A DNA stretch of 64,000 bases, taken from Microlunatus flavus (lineage in GTDB: Bacteria; Actinomycetota; Actinomycetes; Propionibacteriales; Propionibacteriaceae). The DNA is taken from the NCBI RefSeq assembly GCF_900110855.1, contig NZ_FOFA01000002.1, forward strand, positions 248,001 to 312,000. The letters run 5' to 3'. Both the position numbers and the translations under genes were made by a program. Positions 36,861 through 46,043 of this stretch are shown piece after piece. Each line of letters starts with the position of its first letter. Position 1 is the stretch's first letter. The notes under the pieces were generated by a model. That model was not told the DNA's origin. It saw nothing but the letters and a program-made list of their open reading frames with translations, and did not search any database.

Positions 36861-37928
36861 ATGGCGACAGCCACTGCGGAACCACGCAGCGCCGCCGCCG
36901 TCGCGCCCGACGGCCACAAGCACAAGAAGAACGCGCTCAGCGACGGGCAGGGCCGCCTGGCCTGGATCCTGCTGGCGCCCACCCTCCTGGTCATCCTCGT
37001 GGTGGCCGGCATCCCGGTGATCATGTCGATCCGGGAGTCGTTCTTCCAGACCAACGACGGCGTCGACCCCGTCACCGGCATGGTCGCCGGTGGCGAGAAG
37101 TTCGTCGGGCTGGGCAACTTCACGGCCATCTTCGCCGGGCAAAACCCGGTCACCGGCTCGTGGGGCACGATCGACCGCTTCTGGAACGCGTTCTGGAACA
37201 CGACCGCGATCACCGTCGTCTGCATCATCCTCGAGACGATCCTCGGCGTGGCGATGGCGCTGATCATGGCCAAGGCCTTCAAGGGCCGCGGCATCGTCCG
37301 CGCCGGCATCCTCGTCCCGTGGGCCATCCCGACCATCGTGTCGGCCCTCATGTGGAAGCTGATCTTCGACGCGGACGGCATCATGAACCGGGTCCTCGGC
37401 AACCAGGTCCTCTGGCTCGCCGACACGGGCGCGTCCTTCTGGGCGATCGTCATCGCCGACACCTGGAAGACCGCCCCCTTCATCGGGCTGCTGACCCTCG
37501 CGGGGCTGCAGACCATCCCCGCCGAGGTCTACGAGGCGGCCAAGGTGGACGGGGCCACGACCTGGCAGCAGTTCGTGCGCATCACCCTGCCGCTGGTCCG
37601 GCCGACGCTCGTCGTCGCCGTGCTGTTCCGCACGCTCGACACGCTGCGCATGTTCGACCTGCCCTACGGCATGATCGGCGCCGGCAAGTACCGGGTGGAG
37701 ACGCTCTCGATCTTCTCCTACCTGGAGGCGACCCAGACGCGCTACGGGCCGGCCGCGGCGTACGCGATCGTGCTCTTCATCTACGTGCTGCTGGTGGCCT
37801 TCGTCTTCGTCAAGCTCCTCGGCGCCGACGTGATCGGTGACACGGGGATGCCCAAGAAGAAGAAGGGCAAGAAGAAGGCCGGCGACGCGGCCGCACCCGG
37901 CCTCGAGATGGTGGGAGGGGCGCACTGA
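36861..37928 (+). CDS. Carbohydrate ABC transporter permease, MalF/SugA type
   Basis: A 355-residue permease with a basic cytoplasmic N-terminus (DGHKHKKNAL), about six membrane helices and the EAA motif VYEAAKVDGATTWQQFVRITL. A Lys-rich C-terminal tail (MPKKKKGKKKAGD) follows the last helix. AGGAGG precedes the ATG. Its stop overlaps the next ATG (TGATG). It forms a heterodimer with the following permease. Confidence 0.92.
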   Translation: MATATAEPRSAAAVAPDGHKHKKNALSDGQGRLAWILLAPTLLVILVVAGIPVIMSIRESFFQTNDGVDPVTGMVAGGEKFVGLGNFTAIFAGQNPVTGSWGTIDRFWNAFWNTTAITVVCIILETILGVAMALIMAKAFKGRGIVRAGILVPWAIPTIVSALMWKLIFDADGIMNRVLGNQVLWLADTGASFWAIVIADTWKTAPFIGLLTLAGLQTIPAEVYEAAKVDGATTWQQFVRITLPLVRPTLVVAVLFRTLDTLRMFDLPYGMIGAGKYRVETLSIFSYLEATQTRYGPAAAYAIVLFIYVLLVAFVFVKLLGADVIGDTGMPKKKKGKKKAGDAAAPGLEMVGGAH

Positions 37929-38860
37929 TGGCCACCACGACAACTCCGCCGACGGAGCACTCGCACCTGAGCTCCGCCGAGGTCGCCGAGCTGGCCCGCG
38001 AGAAGCGGAGCCCGAAGGCGCTCGTCGGGATGATCGCGTCCTACGTCGGCATGGCGCTGATCGTCCTCTACTGCATCATCCCGTTCTACTGGATGATCGT
38101 GTCCTCGCTGCGTGACCCGAGCCAGGGCCGCAGCACGCAGTTCATCCCGGACCCGGTGTCCATCGCGAACTTCAAGGGCGTCTTCTCCGGGCAGAACAAC
38201 TTCGGCCGGTCCCTGATCAACTCGTTGATCGTCTCCGGGGCCACGACCATCCTCACCCTGCTCTTCGGCATCGTGGCGGCGTACGCGCTGGCGAGGCTGA
38301 CCTTCAAGGGCAAGGGCCTCGTGCTCTGGGTGATCATGGCCTGCTCGATGTTCCCGGTGATCATCCTGATCCCGCCGCTGCTGAAGATGTTCTCCTCCAC
38401 GGAGCCGTTCCAGTGGTTCCCGCGGTGGGTGGACACCTACCAGGCCGTCATCGTCCCGTACCTCAGCTTCGGGCTCCCGCTGGCGGTGTGGAACCTGACG
38501 GCCTTCTTCAAGCAGCTCCCCGTGGAGCTGGAGCAGGCCGCGATGGTCGACGGCTGCACCCCGGGGGTCGCCTTCCGCAAGGTGATCCTGCCGCTCGCGG
38601 CGCCGGGCGTGTTCACCACGGCGATCATCGTGTTCATCGGTGCGTGGAACGAGTACCTGATCGCGCTGACCTTCCTGCAGGCCGCGGACCGGCAGACCGC
38701 GACCGTGGCGATCAGCAAGTTCACCGGCACGACCGGCTTCGACACCCCGTACGGCACGATCATGGCCGCCGGTGTGATCGTGACGGTTCCGCTCCTCGTC
38801 GCGGTGCTGCTCTTCCAGCGCCGCATCGTCGCCGGTCTCACCGCCGGTGGCGTGAAGTAG
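37928..38860 (+). CDS. Carbohydrate ABC transporter permease, MalG/SugB type
   Basis: This 310-residue permease has six predicted helices and the ATPase-contact motif LEQAAMVDGCTPGVAFRKVIL, with Gln replacing the usual first Ala of EAA. ATG overlaps the preceding stop. It completes the third importer of this window, which again lacks its own ATPase. A strong terminator-like palindrome follows. Confidence 0.92.
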   Translation: MATTTTPPTEHSHLSSAEVAELAREKRSPKALVGMIASYVGMALIVLYCIIPFYWMIVSSLRDPSQGRSTQFIPDPVSIANFKGVFSGQNNFGRSLINSLIVSGATTILTLLFGIVAAYALARLTFKGKGLVLWVIMACSMFPVIILIPPLLKMFSSTEPFQWFPRWVDTYQAVIVPYLSFGLPLAVWNLTAFFKQLPVELEQAAMVDGCTPGVAFRKVILPLAAPGVFTTAIIVFIGAWNEYLIALTFLQAADRQTATVAISKFTGTTGFDTPYGTIMAAGVIVTVPLLVAVLLFQRRIVAGLTAGGVK

Positions 38861-38898
38861 GGCACGCCGCCCGGGGCGCAGCCCCTGTCAGCGGTCCC

Positions 38899-38934
38899 GC
38901 ACGGGCCCGGTCACCTCGGTGGCCGGGCCCGTGC
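38899..38934. terminator. Bidirectional terminator hairpin
   Basis: Arms 38899-38915 (GCACGGGCCCGGTCACC) and 38918-38934 pair over 17 bp with one wobble around a two-base centre. It separates convergent genes ending at 38860 (+) and 38950 (-). Confidence 0.7.
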
Positions 38935-38949
38935 GCGTCCCTGCTGCTC

Positions 38950-40302
38950 TCAGAAGCGGAACGGGTTGGAGCGCATCGCGGCGAAGAGATACCACGACGT
39001 GGCGCCGACGTGCAGGTCCTGGGAGTAGTCGAACCCGAAACCGGTGTCGAGCGGTGACGAGGCCGCGACGACCCCGCCCGTGACGCGCTTCTGGTGGAAC
39101 GTCTGCGTGGCCCCCAGACGGTCCTGGCCGGAGCGGATCTCCTCGAGCAGGATGCGCGCACGTGCCCGGTCGTCCGGGGCGTTGCGGCGGTGCAACGCCA
39201 GCGCGAGCTGGGCTGTGCCCTCGAACCACACGGCCCCGTCGTCGGGCTTCGGGTTCCACTCCTGGCCGCCGACCCGGACGGTGACGTCGGTGCTCAGGGT
39301 GCCGCTGCTGAAGCCGACCCCGGAGACGGCGTAGGAGCCGCGCAGGGAGGAGTTCGTGCGCAGCGGGGTGTCGGTCGTCGCCAGGGTGGTGCGGGCCCAG
39401 TCGAGGCAGCCGGCGTGGCGCTGCTCGCCGATCGAGAGCCAGGACCAGGTCTGCACGTCGAGCGGGCGCTGGTGGGCCGCCTTGTTGATCGTCGCGCCGT
39501 CGTCGGAGCCGGTCCAGAAGAAGCCGTCCTCGGCGTTCCAGACGGCGCGCACGAAGGCGCGGGCGTGCTCGGCGTGCTCCAGCCAGGACGGCTCGCCGGT
39601 CACGCGGGCGACCAGGCGGAACAGGGCGTACAGGTCGATGTTGTGCTCGGTGGACTTGTGGCCCTCCAGGCCGGCCGTCTCGCCGAAGGTGAAGCCGCCG
39701 AGCCCGGACGTCGAGCGGGCGCGGTCCACGATCCAGCGGGCGATGCGCAGCAGGCCGCGGCGGTAGGGGGCGTGGCCGGTCGCGTGGGCCAGCTGGGCGA
39801 GCGCGAGACCGGTCCAGGCCATGTCGCCGACCGCCGTGCCCGTGAACCCGTACTCGTTCCCGGGCACCGGCGCGGTGCCGGGCTTCGCGAACGTCGCGAC
39901 GTGGTACGCCTGGCGCAGCCGGCCGTCGCCGGTCGGGTCCCGGTCCTGCACGAGCAGCAGCGCGTCGCCGACGGCGCGGGCGCGGGCCCGGTCGCCGGCG
40001 GCGAGCAGCGCCATGCAGGTGAGCGCGTTGTCGTAGACGAAGCCGATGTCGCCGAGCCGTGAGTCGTCGTAGCTCTGGGCCAGCCGGGGGCCCTTCGTGG
40101 CGTAGGCGTCGGTGACCTGCTGCAGGAAGTGCAGCGCCGCCCGCGCGGAGCGGTCGGCGTGGGCGGAGCCCTGGTCGGCGGCTGCGGCGGGCAGCGTGCG
40201 GGCGGCGATCAGCGGGACCGAGGCTCCCAGGGCTGCGCCGGCGCCCAGCAGGGCGCGCCGGGTGGGGTGCGGGCTCGTACGTCCGGTGGTCGGTGAGGTC
40301 AT
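38950..40302 (-). CDS. Tat-exported protein, probable alpha/alpha-barrel glycan-active enzyme
   Basis: A 450-residue protein with a twin-arginine signal (HPTRRALLGAGAALGASVPLI, cleavage near AAAADQG around residue 43). The mature region consists of repeating helical hairpins with conserved aromatic/acid motifs (GFVYDNALTCMALLA, STEHNIDLYALF, AVWFEGTAQLALAL, GFGFDYSQDLHVGATSWY), reminiscent of six-hairpin glycosidases. I cannot assign a CAZy family. It is divergent from the glucan synthase operon at 40688 and probably works outside the cell on the same polysaccharide; that link is inferred from position. Confidence 0.8.
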   Translation of the reverse strand: MTSPTTGRTSPHPTRRALLGAGAALGASVPLIAARTLPAAAADQGSAHADRSARAALHFLQQVTDAYATKGPRLAQSYDDSRLGDIGFVYDNALTCMALLAAGDRARARAVGDALLLVQDRDPTGDGRLRQAYHVATFAKPGTAPVPGNEYGFTGTAVGDMAWTGLALAQLAHATGHAPYRRGLLRIARWIVDRARSTSGLGGFTFGETAGLEGHKSTEHNIDLYALFRLVARVTGEPSWLEHAEHARAFVRAVWNAEDGFFWTGSDDGATINKAAHQRPLDVQTWSWLSIGEQRHAGCLDWARTTLATTDTPLRTNSSLRGSYAVSGVGFSSGTLSTDVTVRVGGQEWNPKPDDGAVWFEGTAQLALALHRRNAPDDRARARILLEEIRSGQDRLGATQTFHQKRVTGGVVAASSPLDTGFGFDYSQDLHVGATSWYLFAAMRSNPFRF

Positions 40303-40687
40303 CAGGGGTCCTTCGGGCGGGGGAGCCGCCTCGGGGGAGCGGCGGCCCGATCACGCTAACGTCCGAATTAATTCCTCGGGCGCGGGGTCGGCAACCTCAC
40401 ACCCGCCCACTTCGACAACGTTGTCGGCGTCTGCCTACCATGGAGGCCTGCGCCAAACAGTCGGCGCGCGGCCGCTGCCCCAGGCGGCCTGGAGGAGACG
40501 GACCACGGTCCGTGAACCTCCCCGGCACGCGACGGCCCCCGGCGACGCGTCTCGGCGGCACTGCTGCCGTTGTCCACCGTCGCGACCGAACCTCGCCACG
40601 CCGTGCACCCGTCGACCAGACCCGGTCCGTGCTGCACGCGTGCCCGAGCGCCTGCGCGGCACGCCAGAAGACCGAGGGAGCTGCCGC
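40303..40687. promoter_or_regulatory. Divergent regulatory region of the glucan synthase locus
   Basis: This 385-base gap separates the Tat-exported protein gene from the GT2 gene. It contains a strikingly AT-rich palindrome GAATTAATTC (40365-40374) that could belong to a promoter, and a perfect 14-bp palindrome CGACAACGTTGTCG (40413-40426) of LacI-family operator form with central CG. No regulator gene lies next to it. The remaining approximately 260 bases before the GT2 start show no credible gene; a long leader is possible. Confidence 0.5.
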
Positions 40688-42463
40688 ATGGCACGACCTG
40701 TCCACGACTACGCCCGCGTCGACGAGTACGAGCCGGTCTCCCGGCGCGCCGAGACCGCGAACCCGTATCCGCCCGTCCTGATCGTCATCACGCTCGTGGC
40801 GACGCTGGGCATCATCCGCTACGCGATGTTCCTGCTCTCGCCGGGCAACCGCGGCAGCCTGCTGCCCTACCTGCTCGTGGTGGTGGCCGAGCTGATCCTG
40901 ATCGTCCACGCGCTGCTCTCCGGCTGGACGATCCTCACGGGGACGAAGGGACCGCGCGACTTCCCCTACCACGAAGCGAAGACGGGCCTCTTCAACCGCT
41001 CGCTCGTCAAGGCCGCCGGGCTGCAGGACTCGCCCGAGCAGTGGCCGATGTCGATCGACGGCCGCGAGGTCAGCGTCGACGTCTTCATCCCGGTCTACGG
41101 CGAGGACGTCGGCGTGATCCGGCGCACGGCCCTGGCCGCGCTGGCCATCCGGGGACGTCACCGGACCTTCGTCCTCGACGACGGCCGCTCCGACGAGGTG
41201 CGGGCCATGGCCGCCGAGATCGGGTGCGGCTACATCCGCCGGCTCAGCGGCGGCGGGGCCAAGGCGGGCAACATCAACCACGCCCTCTCCATCGTGCAGT
41301 CGGACTACTTCTGCGTCTTCGACGCCGACTTCGTGCCCCGCCCGGAGTTCCTGGTCGAGACCGTGCCGTTCTTCGTCGACAAGACCGTCGCCTTCGTCCA
41401 GACGCCCCAGGCGTACGGGAACCTGCACAACCTGATCTCCCGCGGCGCCGGCTACATGCAGACCGTGTTCTACAAGTTCGTCCAGACCGGGCGGAACCAC
41501 TTCAACGCGGCCTTCTGCGTCGGCACGAACGTCATCTACCGCCGCGCAGCGGTCGACGACGTCGGCGGCATCTACACCGATTCCAAGTCCGAGGACGTGT
41601 GGACCTCCCTCATGCTCCACGAGCGCGGCTGGCGCACCATCTACATCCCGCAGACGCTCGCCGTCGGCGACGCGCCCGAGACGATCGAGGCGTACACCAA
41701 GCAGCAGCTGCGGTGGGCGACCGGCGGATTCGAGATCATGTTCACGCACAACCCGCTGAGCCCGCGGCACAAGCTGTCGATGGACCAGCGCCTCATGTAC
41801 CTGGTCACGGCCACGCACTACCTCACCGGGCTGGCGCCCGGGCTCCTGCTGCTGGTGCCGCCGCTGGAGATCTACTTCGACCTCCGGCCCGTGAACCTGG
41901 ACATCTCGATCACGACGTGGGTCGTCTACTACGCCGGCTTCTACCTGATGCAGATCCTGCTGGCTTTCTACACCCTCGGCTCGTTCCGCTGGGAGGTGCT
42001 GATGCTGGCCGCGGTGTCGTTCCCGATCTACCTCGCCGCCCTGGTCAACGCCTTCGTCGGCAAGGAGCAGAAGTGGCACGTGACCGGTGGCAAGGGAGGT
42101 CGCCCGGAGTCGCCCTTCAGCTTCATCATCCCGCAGGTCTGCGTCTTCGCCTTCCTGGCGCTGACCTCCGTCGTGGCCGTGTGGCGCGACGTCGACAACA
42201 GCCAGCTCACGCTCGCCACGGGCTGGAACGTCACCAACACGGCGATCCTCGGCGTCTTCATGCTCGTGGCGCTTCGGGAGTCGTGGCGCAACCGCCACCC
42301 GGCCGCCGACCGCGCTGCCGACCCGGCTCCCGGCTGGACCGTCCCGCAGGACACCCCGCTCCCCGTGCTTCCCGCACTCCCGGACGGCACGACCGTCCCC
42401 GCCGACAGCCGCGACCTCCTCGTGGGCGCCGGCTCCACCCTCTCGAGGAAGGTCGACGCATGA
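40688..42463 (+). CDS. Processive family 2 glycosyltransferase (cellulose/curdlan synthase-like)
   Basis: A 591-residue membrane glycosyltransferase. Two N-terminal helices (about 28-50 and 59-84) precede a cytoplasmic GT-A domain with all processive-synthase signatures: FVLDDG (D164, D165), GGGAKAGNINHAL, FDADF (D212, D214), SKSEDVW (E302, D303, the TED-like base) and QQLRW (339-343). Five or six C-terminal helices would form the extrusion channel. No PilZ domain is visible, so it differs from c-di-GMP-regulated BcsA. ATG at 40688 follows GAGGGAG. The next gene overlaps by ATGA. The product is probably a beta-glucan; the GH81 gene in the operon points to beta-1,3 linkage. Confidence 0.9.
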   Translation: MARPVHDYARVDEYEPVSRRAETANPYPPVLIVITLVATLGIIRYAMFLLSPGNRGSLLPYLLVVVAELILIVHALLSGWTILTGTKGPRDFPYHEAKTGLFNRSLVKAAGLQDSPEQWPMSIDGREVSVDVFIPVYGEDVGVIRRTALAALAIRGRHRTFVLDDGRSDEVRAMAAEIGCGYIRRLSGGGAKAGNINHALSIVQSDYFCVFDADFVPRPEFLVETVPFFVDKTVAFVQTPQAYGNLHNLISRGAGYMQTVFYKFVQTGRNHFNAAFCVGTNVIYRRAAVDDVGGIYTDSKSEDVWTSLMLHERGWRTIYIPQTLAVGDAPETIEAYTKQQLRWATGGFEIMFTHNPLSPRHKLSMDQRLMYLVTATHYLTGLAPGLLLLVPPLEIYFDLRPVNLDISITTWVVYYAGFYLMQILLAFYTLGSFRWEVLMLAAVSFPIYLAALVNAFVGKEQKWHVTGGKGGRPESPFSFIIPQVCVFAFLALTSVVAVWRDVDNSQLTLATGWNVTNTAILGVFMLVALRESWRNRHPAADRAADPAPGWTVPQDTPLPVLPALPDGTTVPADSRDLLVGAGSTLSRKVDA

Positions 42464-43197
42464 CCTGGACCAACCGTCTCCGCCTGTTCGGCGGCCTGCT
42501 CGGCGTGCTCGTGCTCGTCGCCGTGCTGACGCTCGTCTTCAACCAGCGCCAGACCCAGGCCCAGAGCCTGACCGCCACCATCGGCACCGACGCGTACGAC
42601 GTCGGCGCCGGCTACGGCGGCACCGTCATCGAGCAGGACGTGCGCGAGAACGACATGGTGAAGGTCGGCGACCCGCTGTTCACCATGCAGAGCCCCGCCA
42701 TGCAGCAGGACGTCGCCAACAAGGTCAAGGTCAAGAGCACCGAGGCCTACCGGGTGAACACCAAGAAGGGCACGATCACCTACCTGGCCACCGTCGCCGG
42801 CCAGGTCGACGAGGTCCGGGCCCGCCTCGGCACCACGCTGACCGGTGGGCAGTCGTTCGCGCGGATCGTCGTGACCGGGTCGCAGTTCGTCACCGCCCAG
42901 TACGTGCTCACGCCACGCGACTACGAGCGCGTGCAGGCCGGCGCCCCGGTGTCGGTCCTGCTGCCCAACAACCAGAAGATCGCCGGTACGGTCAGCACCA
43001 TCAAGGTCGCGACCGACCAGGGCAACGCGGCCGCCGAGCTCCGGGTCGACAGCCCCGACCTCACCGACCCCGCCCTGAGCACGCTCACGAAGACCGGCAC
43101 CCCGGTCGTCGCCACGGTCCGGCTGCGCGACGACGGCCCGCTCGCCGGCGTCAGCGACTCGGCCTTCGCCTTCCTGCGCACGATCGGCGTCACGTGA
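42460..43197 (+). CDS. HlyD/membrane-fusion-type adaptor protein
   Basis: A 245-residue protein with one N-terminal membrane helix (LFGGLLGVLVLVAVLTLVF) and an external part with a biotinyl-lipoyl-like domain (GYGGTVIEQDVRENDMVKVGDPLFTMQS) followed by a beta-barrel segment (GAPVSVLLPNNQKIAGTVSTI). This is the layout of membrane fusion proteins and of Alg44-like synthase partners, though without PilZ. It overlaps the GT2 gene by ATGA and the GH81 gene by GTGA. It probably assists export of the polymer through the cell envelope. Such an adaptor is unusual beside a synthase in a Gram-positive. Confidence 0.82.
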   Translation: MTWTNRLRLFGGLLGVLVLVAVLTLVFNQRQTQAQSLTATIGTDAYDVGAGYGGTVIEQDVRENDMVKVGDPLFTMQSPAMQQDVANKVKVKSTEAYRVNTKKGTITYLATVAGQVDEVRARLGTTLTGGQSFARIVVTGSQFVTAQYVLTPRDYERVQAGAPVSVLLPNNQKIAGTVSTIKVATDQGNAAAELRVDSPDLTDPALSTLTKTGTPVVATVRLRDDGPLAGVSDSAFAFLRTIGVT

Positions 43198-45224
43198 GGC
43201 GCGGAGCGCTCGCGCTCGTCGCGCTGACCCTGGTCCTCGGTCTGGCCGCCTGCACGCCCGGCGCGCCGAGGACCGGGGGCTCCGGGTCCGGCTCGACCCC
43301 CGCCGCGACCAGCGGCGAGGTCCTCCCCGCCGCCCAGGTCGACCCGCTGGTGGCGGGCGTGGTGCACCGCACCGTCAAGCCGCTGCCGACGAGCCGGCTG
43401 GCGGACGGCCTCGTGCCGCCCACCAACCGGTGGTTCTCGGGCCTGGTCTTCGGCGACCAGCCGCAGCCGGTCTTCCCGCTGCCGCTCTCCTTCGGCCTCA
43501 CCGGCTCCGGCTTCTCCTTCGGCCAGCCCCGGGTCACGACCACCGCCAAGACCATCGCGGGCGGCTTCGCCCCGGACGTCGCGGTGGACGCCGGGGCCTC
43601 CTCGGCCGTCGTCTCGGCCTACGACGCCCTGAGCGTCACCGTCGAGAGCCGCGACGCGAGCGGAGTCGCGCTCGGTCGTACGGTCGTCGCGGAGGGTTCG
43701 CCGTTCGTGGCCTACCACGTCGCGAAGGCCGGCTCGGTCCGCACGAACCTGCCCTGGGCCGAGCAGGACGGTTTCTGGACCGCCGCGGTCGGTGGCGTGA
43801 CGTACGCGATGGTCGTCGCCGACGGGACCGTCCAGGGCGGCACCGTCGAGCTGGAGGCGTCCGGGGTCGCGACCTGGTTCCCGGTCCCGGCCGACGGCTC
43901 CGCCGGCGCCCTCGCGGCGCTCGCGGCGCACCCGCTGACCGGCGGTTCCGTGGCGTCGACGACCGCGGGCGACCGCGTGACCACCACGCTCGCCTACCGC
44001 TCCGACGGCGACACCGCGTACGCCCGGCTGCCGCACCAGAGCGCCGACCCGGTGGGGGAGCCGCGGTGCGACCTCGGGAGCTATCCGAGCGTGTACGGGA
44101 CCCTGACGCTCTGCTCGGGCAGCGCGCTCTCCTGGAGCGCGCCCGCCGTGCAGCCGACGAGCGCGCTCGACACGACGCGCCTCAGTGGCGAGGACAAAGC
44201 GACGCTCGCGGCCCAGGTCCGCGCTGACGTGGCGGCGACCCCGGCCTTCCCCTCCGACACCTACTTCGGCGGCAAGGCGCTCTACCGGGCGGCGATGCTC
44301 TACCAGCTCGCCACCCAGGTCGGTGCGGACGACGCCGCGGCCAGCATAAAGGCGCGCCTCGTCACGAGCCTCGACCAGTGGACCGACCCGCAGGGCTGCG
44401 CCCACCGGACGGCGGTCTGCTTCGTCTACGACGAGCAGGCCAAGGGACTGGTCGGGATGACCCCGTCCTTCGGCTCCGACGAGTTCAACGACCACCACTT
44501 CCACTACGGCTACTTCCTCTTCGCCGCGGGCGTCCTGGCGGAGTCCGACCCGGCCCTCGCCACGCGCTGGGCCCCGGTGATGAACCTGCTGGCGGCCGAC
44601 CTGGCCTCCTCGAGCGCCAACGGCGCGTTCCCCGACCTTCGCGTCTTCGACGTGTACGCCGGGCACTCCTGGGCGTCGGGCACCGCGCCCTTCGCCGACG
44701 GCAACAACCAGGAGTCGAGCTCGGAGGCCGTCACGGCCTGGACGGGGCTCGCGACCTGGGCGAAGGCCACCGGGGACGACGCGCTGCACGGCGAGGCCGT
44801 CTGGCTGCTGTCCCTCGAGGCGCAGTCGGCGAAGGCCTACTGGACCGACGTCGACCGGAGCCAGCCGGTCTACGCCGGCTTCGACCACCAGGTCGTCTCC
44901 CTGAACTGGGGCGGCAAGCGCGACTACGGGACGTGGTTCTCGGCCGAGCCGGCCGCGATCCTCGGCATCCAGCTGATCCCGATGAGCCCGGCGGCGACCT
45001 ACCTCGGCGGCGACCCGGCGCGGATCGAGGCCAACGTGAAGGAGGCCACCGGCGGGTCGTACGACCAGAAGTTCGGTGACTACCTGCTCATGTACTCCGC
45101 GCTGGCGGGGAACGCGCAGCGTGAGTCCGCGCTGGCCAAGGCCAAGACCTTGGACGCGCAGTGGATCGACGACGGCAACAGCCGCACGTACCTGCTCGCC
45201 TGGCTGATGACGGCCAAGGCCTGA
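43194..45224 (+). CDS. GH81 family endo-beta-1,3-glucanase lipoprotein
   Basis: A 676-residue exported enzyme with a lipoprotein signal (LVLGLAACTPG, Cys near residue 20) and a Gly/Ser linker. The N-terminal beta-sandwich contains PPTNRWFSGLVFGDQPQPVFPLPLS-type sequence typical of GH81; the catalytic barrel has DHHFHYGYF (D433) and NNQESSSEA (E507, E511), the family's acid/base region. It should hydrolyse beta-1,3-glucan at the outer face of the membrane. GTG overlaps the adaptor stop, so synthase, adaptor and glucanase are co-translated, as BcsZ accompanies cellulose synthase. That suggests a role in trimming or releasing the polymer. Confidence 0.92.
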   Translation: MRRGALALVALTLVLGLAACTPGAPRTGGSGSGSTPAATSGEVLPAAQVDPLVAGVVHRTVKPLPTSRLADGLVPPTNRWFSGLVFGDQPQPVFPLPLSFGLTGSGFSFGQPRVTTTAKTIAGGFAPDVAVDAGASSAVVSAYDALSVTVESRDASGVALGRTVVAEGSPFVAYHVAKAGSVRTNLPWAEQDGFWTAAVGGVTYAMVVADGTVQGGTVELEASGVATWFPVPADGSAGALAALAAHPLTGGSVASTTAGDRVTTTLAYRSDGDTAYARLPHQSADPVGEPRCDLGSYPSVYGTLTLCSGSALSWSAPAVQPTSALDTTRLSGEDKATLAAQVRADVAATPAFPSDTYFGGKALYRAAMLYQLATQVGADDAAASIKARLVTSLDQWTDPQGCAHRTAVCFVYDEQAKGLVGMTPSFGSDEFNDHHFHYGYFLFAAGVLAESDPALATRWAPVMNLLAADLASSSANGAFPDLRVFDVYAGHSWASGTAPFADGNNQESSSEAVTAWTGLATWAKATGDDALHGEAVWLLSLEAQSAKAYWTDVDRSQPVYAGFDHQVVSLNWGGKRDYGTWFSAEPAAILGIQLIPMSPAATYLGGDPARIEANVKEATGGSYDQKFGDYLLMYSALAGNAQRESALAKAKTLDAQWIDDGNSRTYLLAWLMTAKA

Positions 45225-45265
45225 CCGGCGGCGCCGTGCTCCCGAGCAGGGGCCGTCGGCGGCCC

Positions 45266-45271
45266 TAGGGT
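45266..45271 (+). promoter_or_regulatory. Leaderless -10 element of the PAP2 gene
   Basis: TAGGGT ends seven bases before GTG at 45279. Confidence 0.6.
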
Positions 45272-45278
45272 GCGGGCT

Positions 45279-46043
45279 GTGGCTGGACGCGACCGTTCTC
45301 GTCGCCAGGGCGAGGAAGACGGCCGCCCGGCGCCGTCCTCCGGCCCCGGCGGGCGGGCGAGCCGCCGGTCGCGCCTGGTCCGGTCGGCCGCGTCGATGTC
45401 GGCGTTCGCCCTCCCGGTGGCGGTCCTGGCCTTCGCGGTGCGCGAGCACGCCCACGCCCTGGTGGACCTCGACGCCCGCCTGAGCGACGCCGCCACCCGG
45501 TGGGCGCGCCGGGCGGGCATCGTCCCCGCGCTCGCCGCGGTCCAGGCGGCCGCGCAGCCGTGGGTGGTCTACACCGCCAGCGTTCCCGTCCTGGCCTGGT
45601 CGGCCGTCCGGCTCGGCCTGCGGAGCCGGACGACCTGGGCGTTCGTCACGATGATGGGCAGCTGGGGGCTCGGCGCCTTGTCGAAGCTCGTCGTACGGCG
45701 GGTGCGACCGGTCCTCGACGACCCGCTGACCGTCACGACGGGCTACTCGTTCCCGTCGGGCCACGCGCTCAACTTCGCGGCGGCGAGCTCGACCGTCCTG
45801 GTCCTGCTCTGGCCGCGCCTGCGCCCGCGAGCACGTCGGCTGCTCACGGTCGGGCTGGTGGCCCTGGCCCTCGTCGTCGGCGCGGACCGGGTGCTCATCG
45901 GTGCCCACTTCGGGTCCGACGTGATCGCGGGCTACCTGCTCGGTGCCGGCCTCAGCATCGCCTCGTGGATCGCCTTCATCGGGCCGACGCCGCCGTCGTC
46001 ATCCGCCCGCTCCTCCTGGTCGGGTTCGGAGCCCCTGCCCTGA
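45279..46043 (+). CDS. PAP2 superfamily phosphatase
   Basis: A 254-residue membrane phosphatase with several helices and all three motifs of the family: KLVVRRVRP, the PSGH motif in YSFPSGHALNF, and the distal DRVLIGAHFGSDVIAGY with catalytic His and Asp. It likely dephosphorylates a lipid phosphate or diphosphate such as undecaprenyl pyrophosphate outside the membrane. It follows the GH81 gene by 54 bases but has its own TAGGGT, so it is probably independent. A basic, disordered N-terminus precedes the first helix. Confidence 0.88.
   Translation: MAGRDRSRRQGEEDGRPAPSSGPGGRASRRSRLVRSAASMSAFALPVAVLAFAVREHAHALVDLDARLSDAATRWARRAGIVPALAAVQAAAQPWVVYTASVPVLAWSAVRLGLRSRTTWAFVTMMGSWGLGALSKLVVRRVRPVLDDPLTVTTGYSFPSGHALNFAAASSTVLVLLWPRLRPRARRLLTVGLVALALVVGADRVLIGAHFGSDVIAGYLLGAGLSIASWIAFIGPTPPSSSARSSWSGSEPLP

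Noticed and set aside
42921-45908. 995-residue open frame on the minus strand
   Set aside because: It lies antisense to the adaptor, GH81 and PAP2 genes, all of which have clear motifs. Composition is typical of a reverse-strand shadow.
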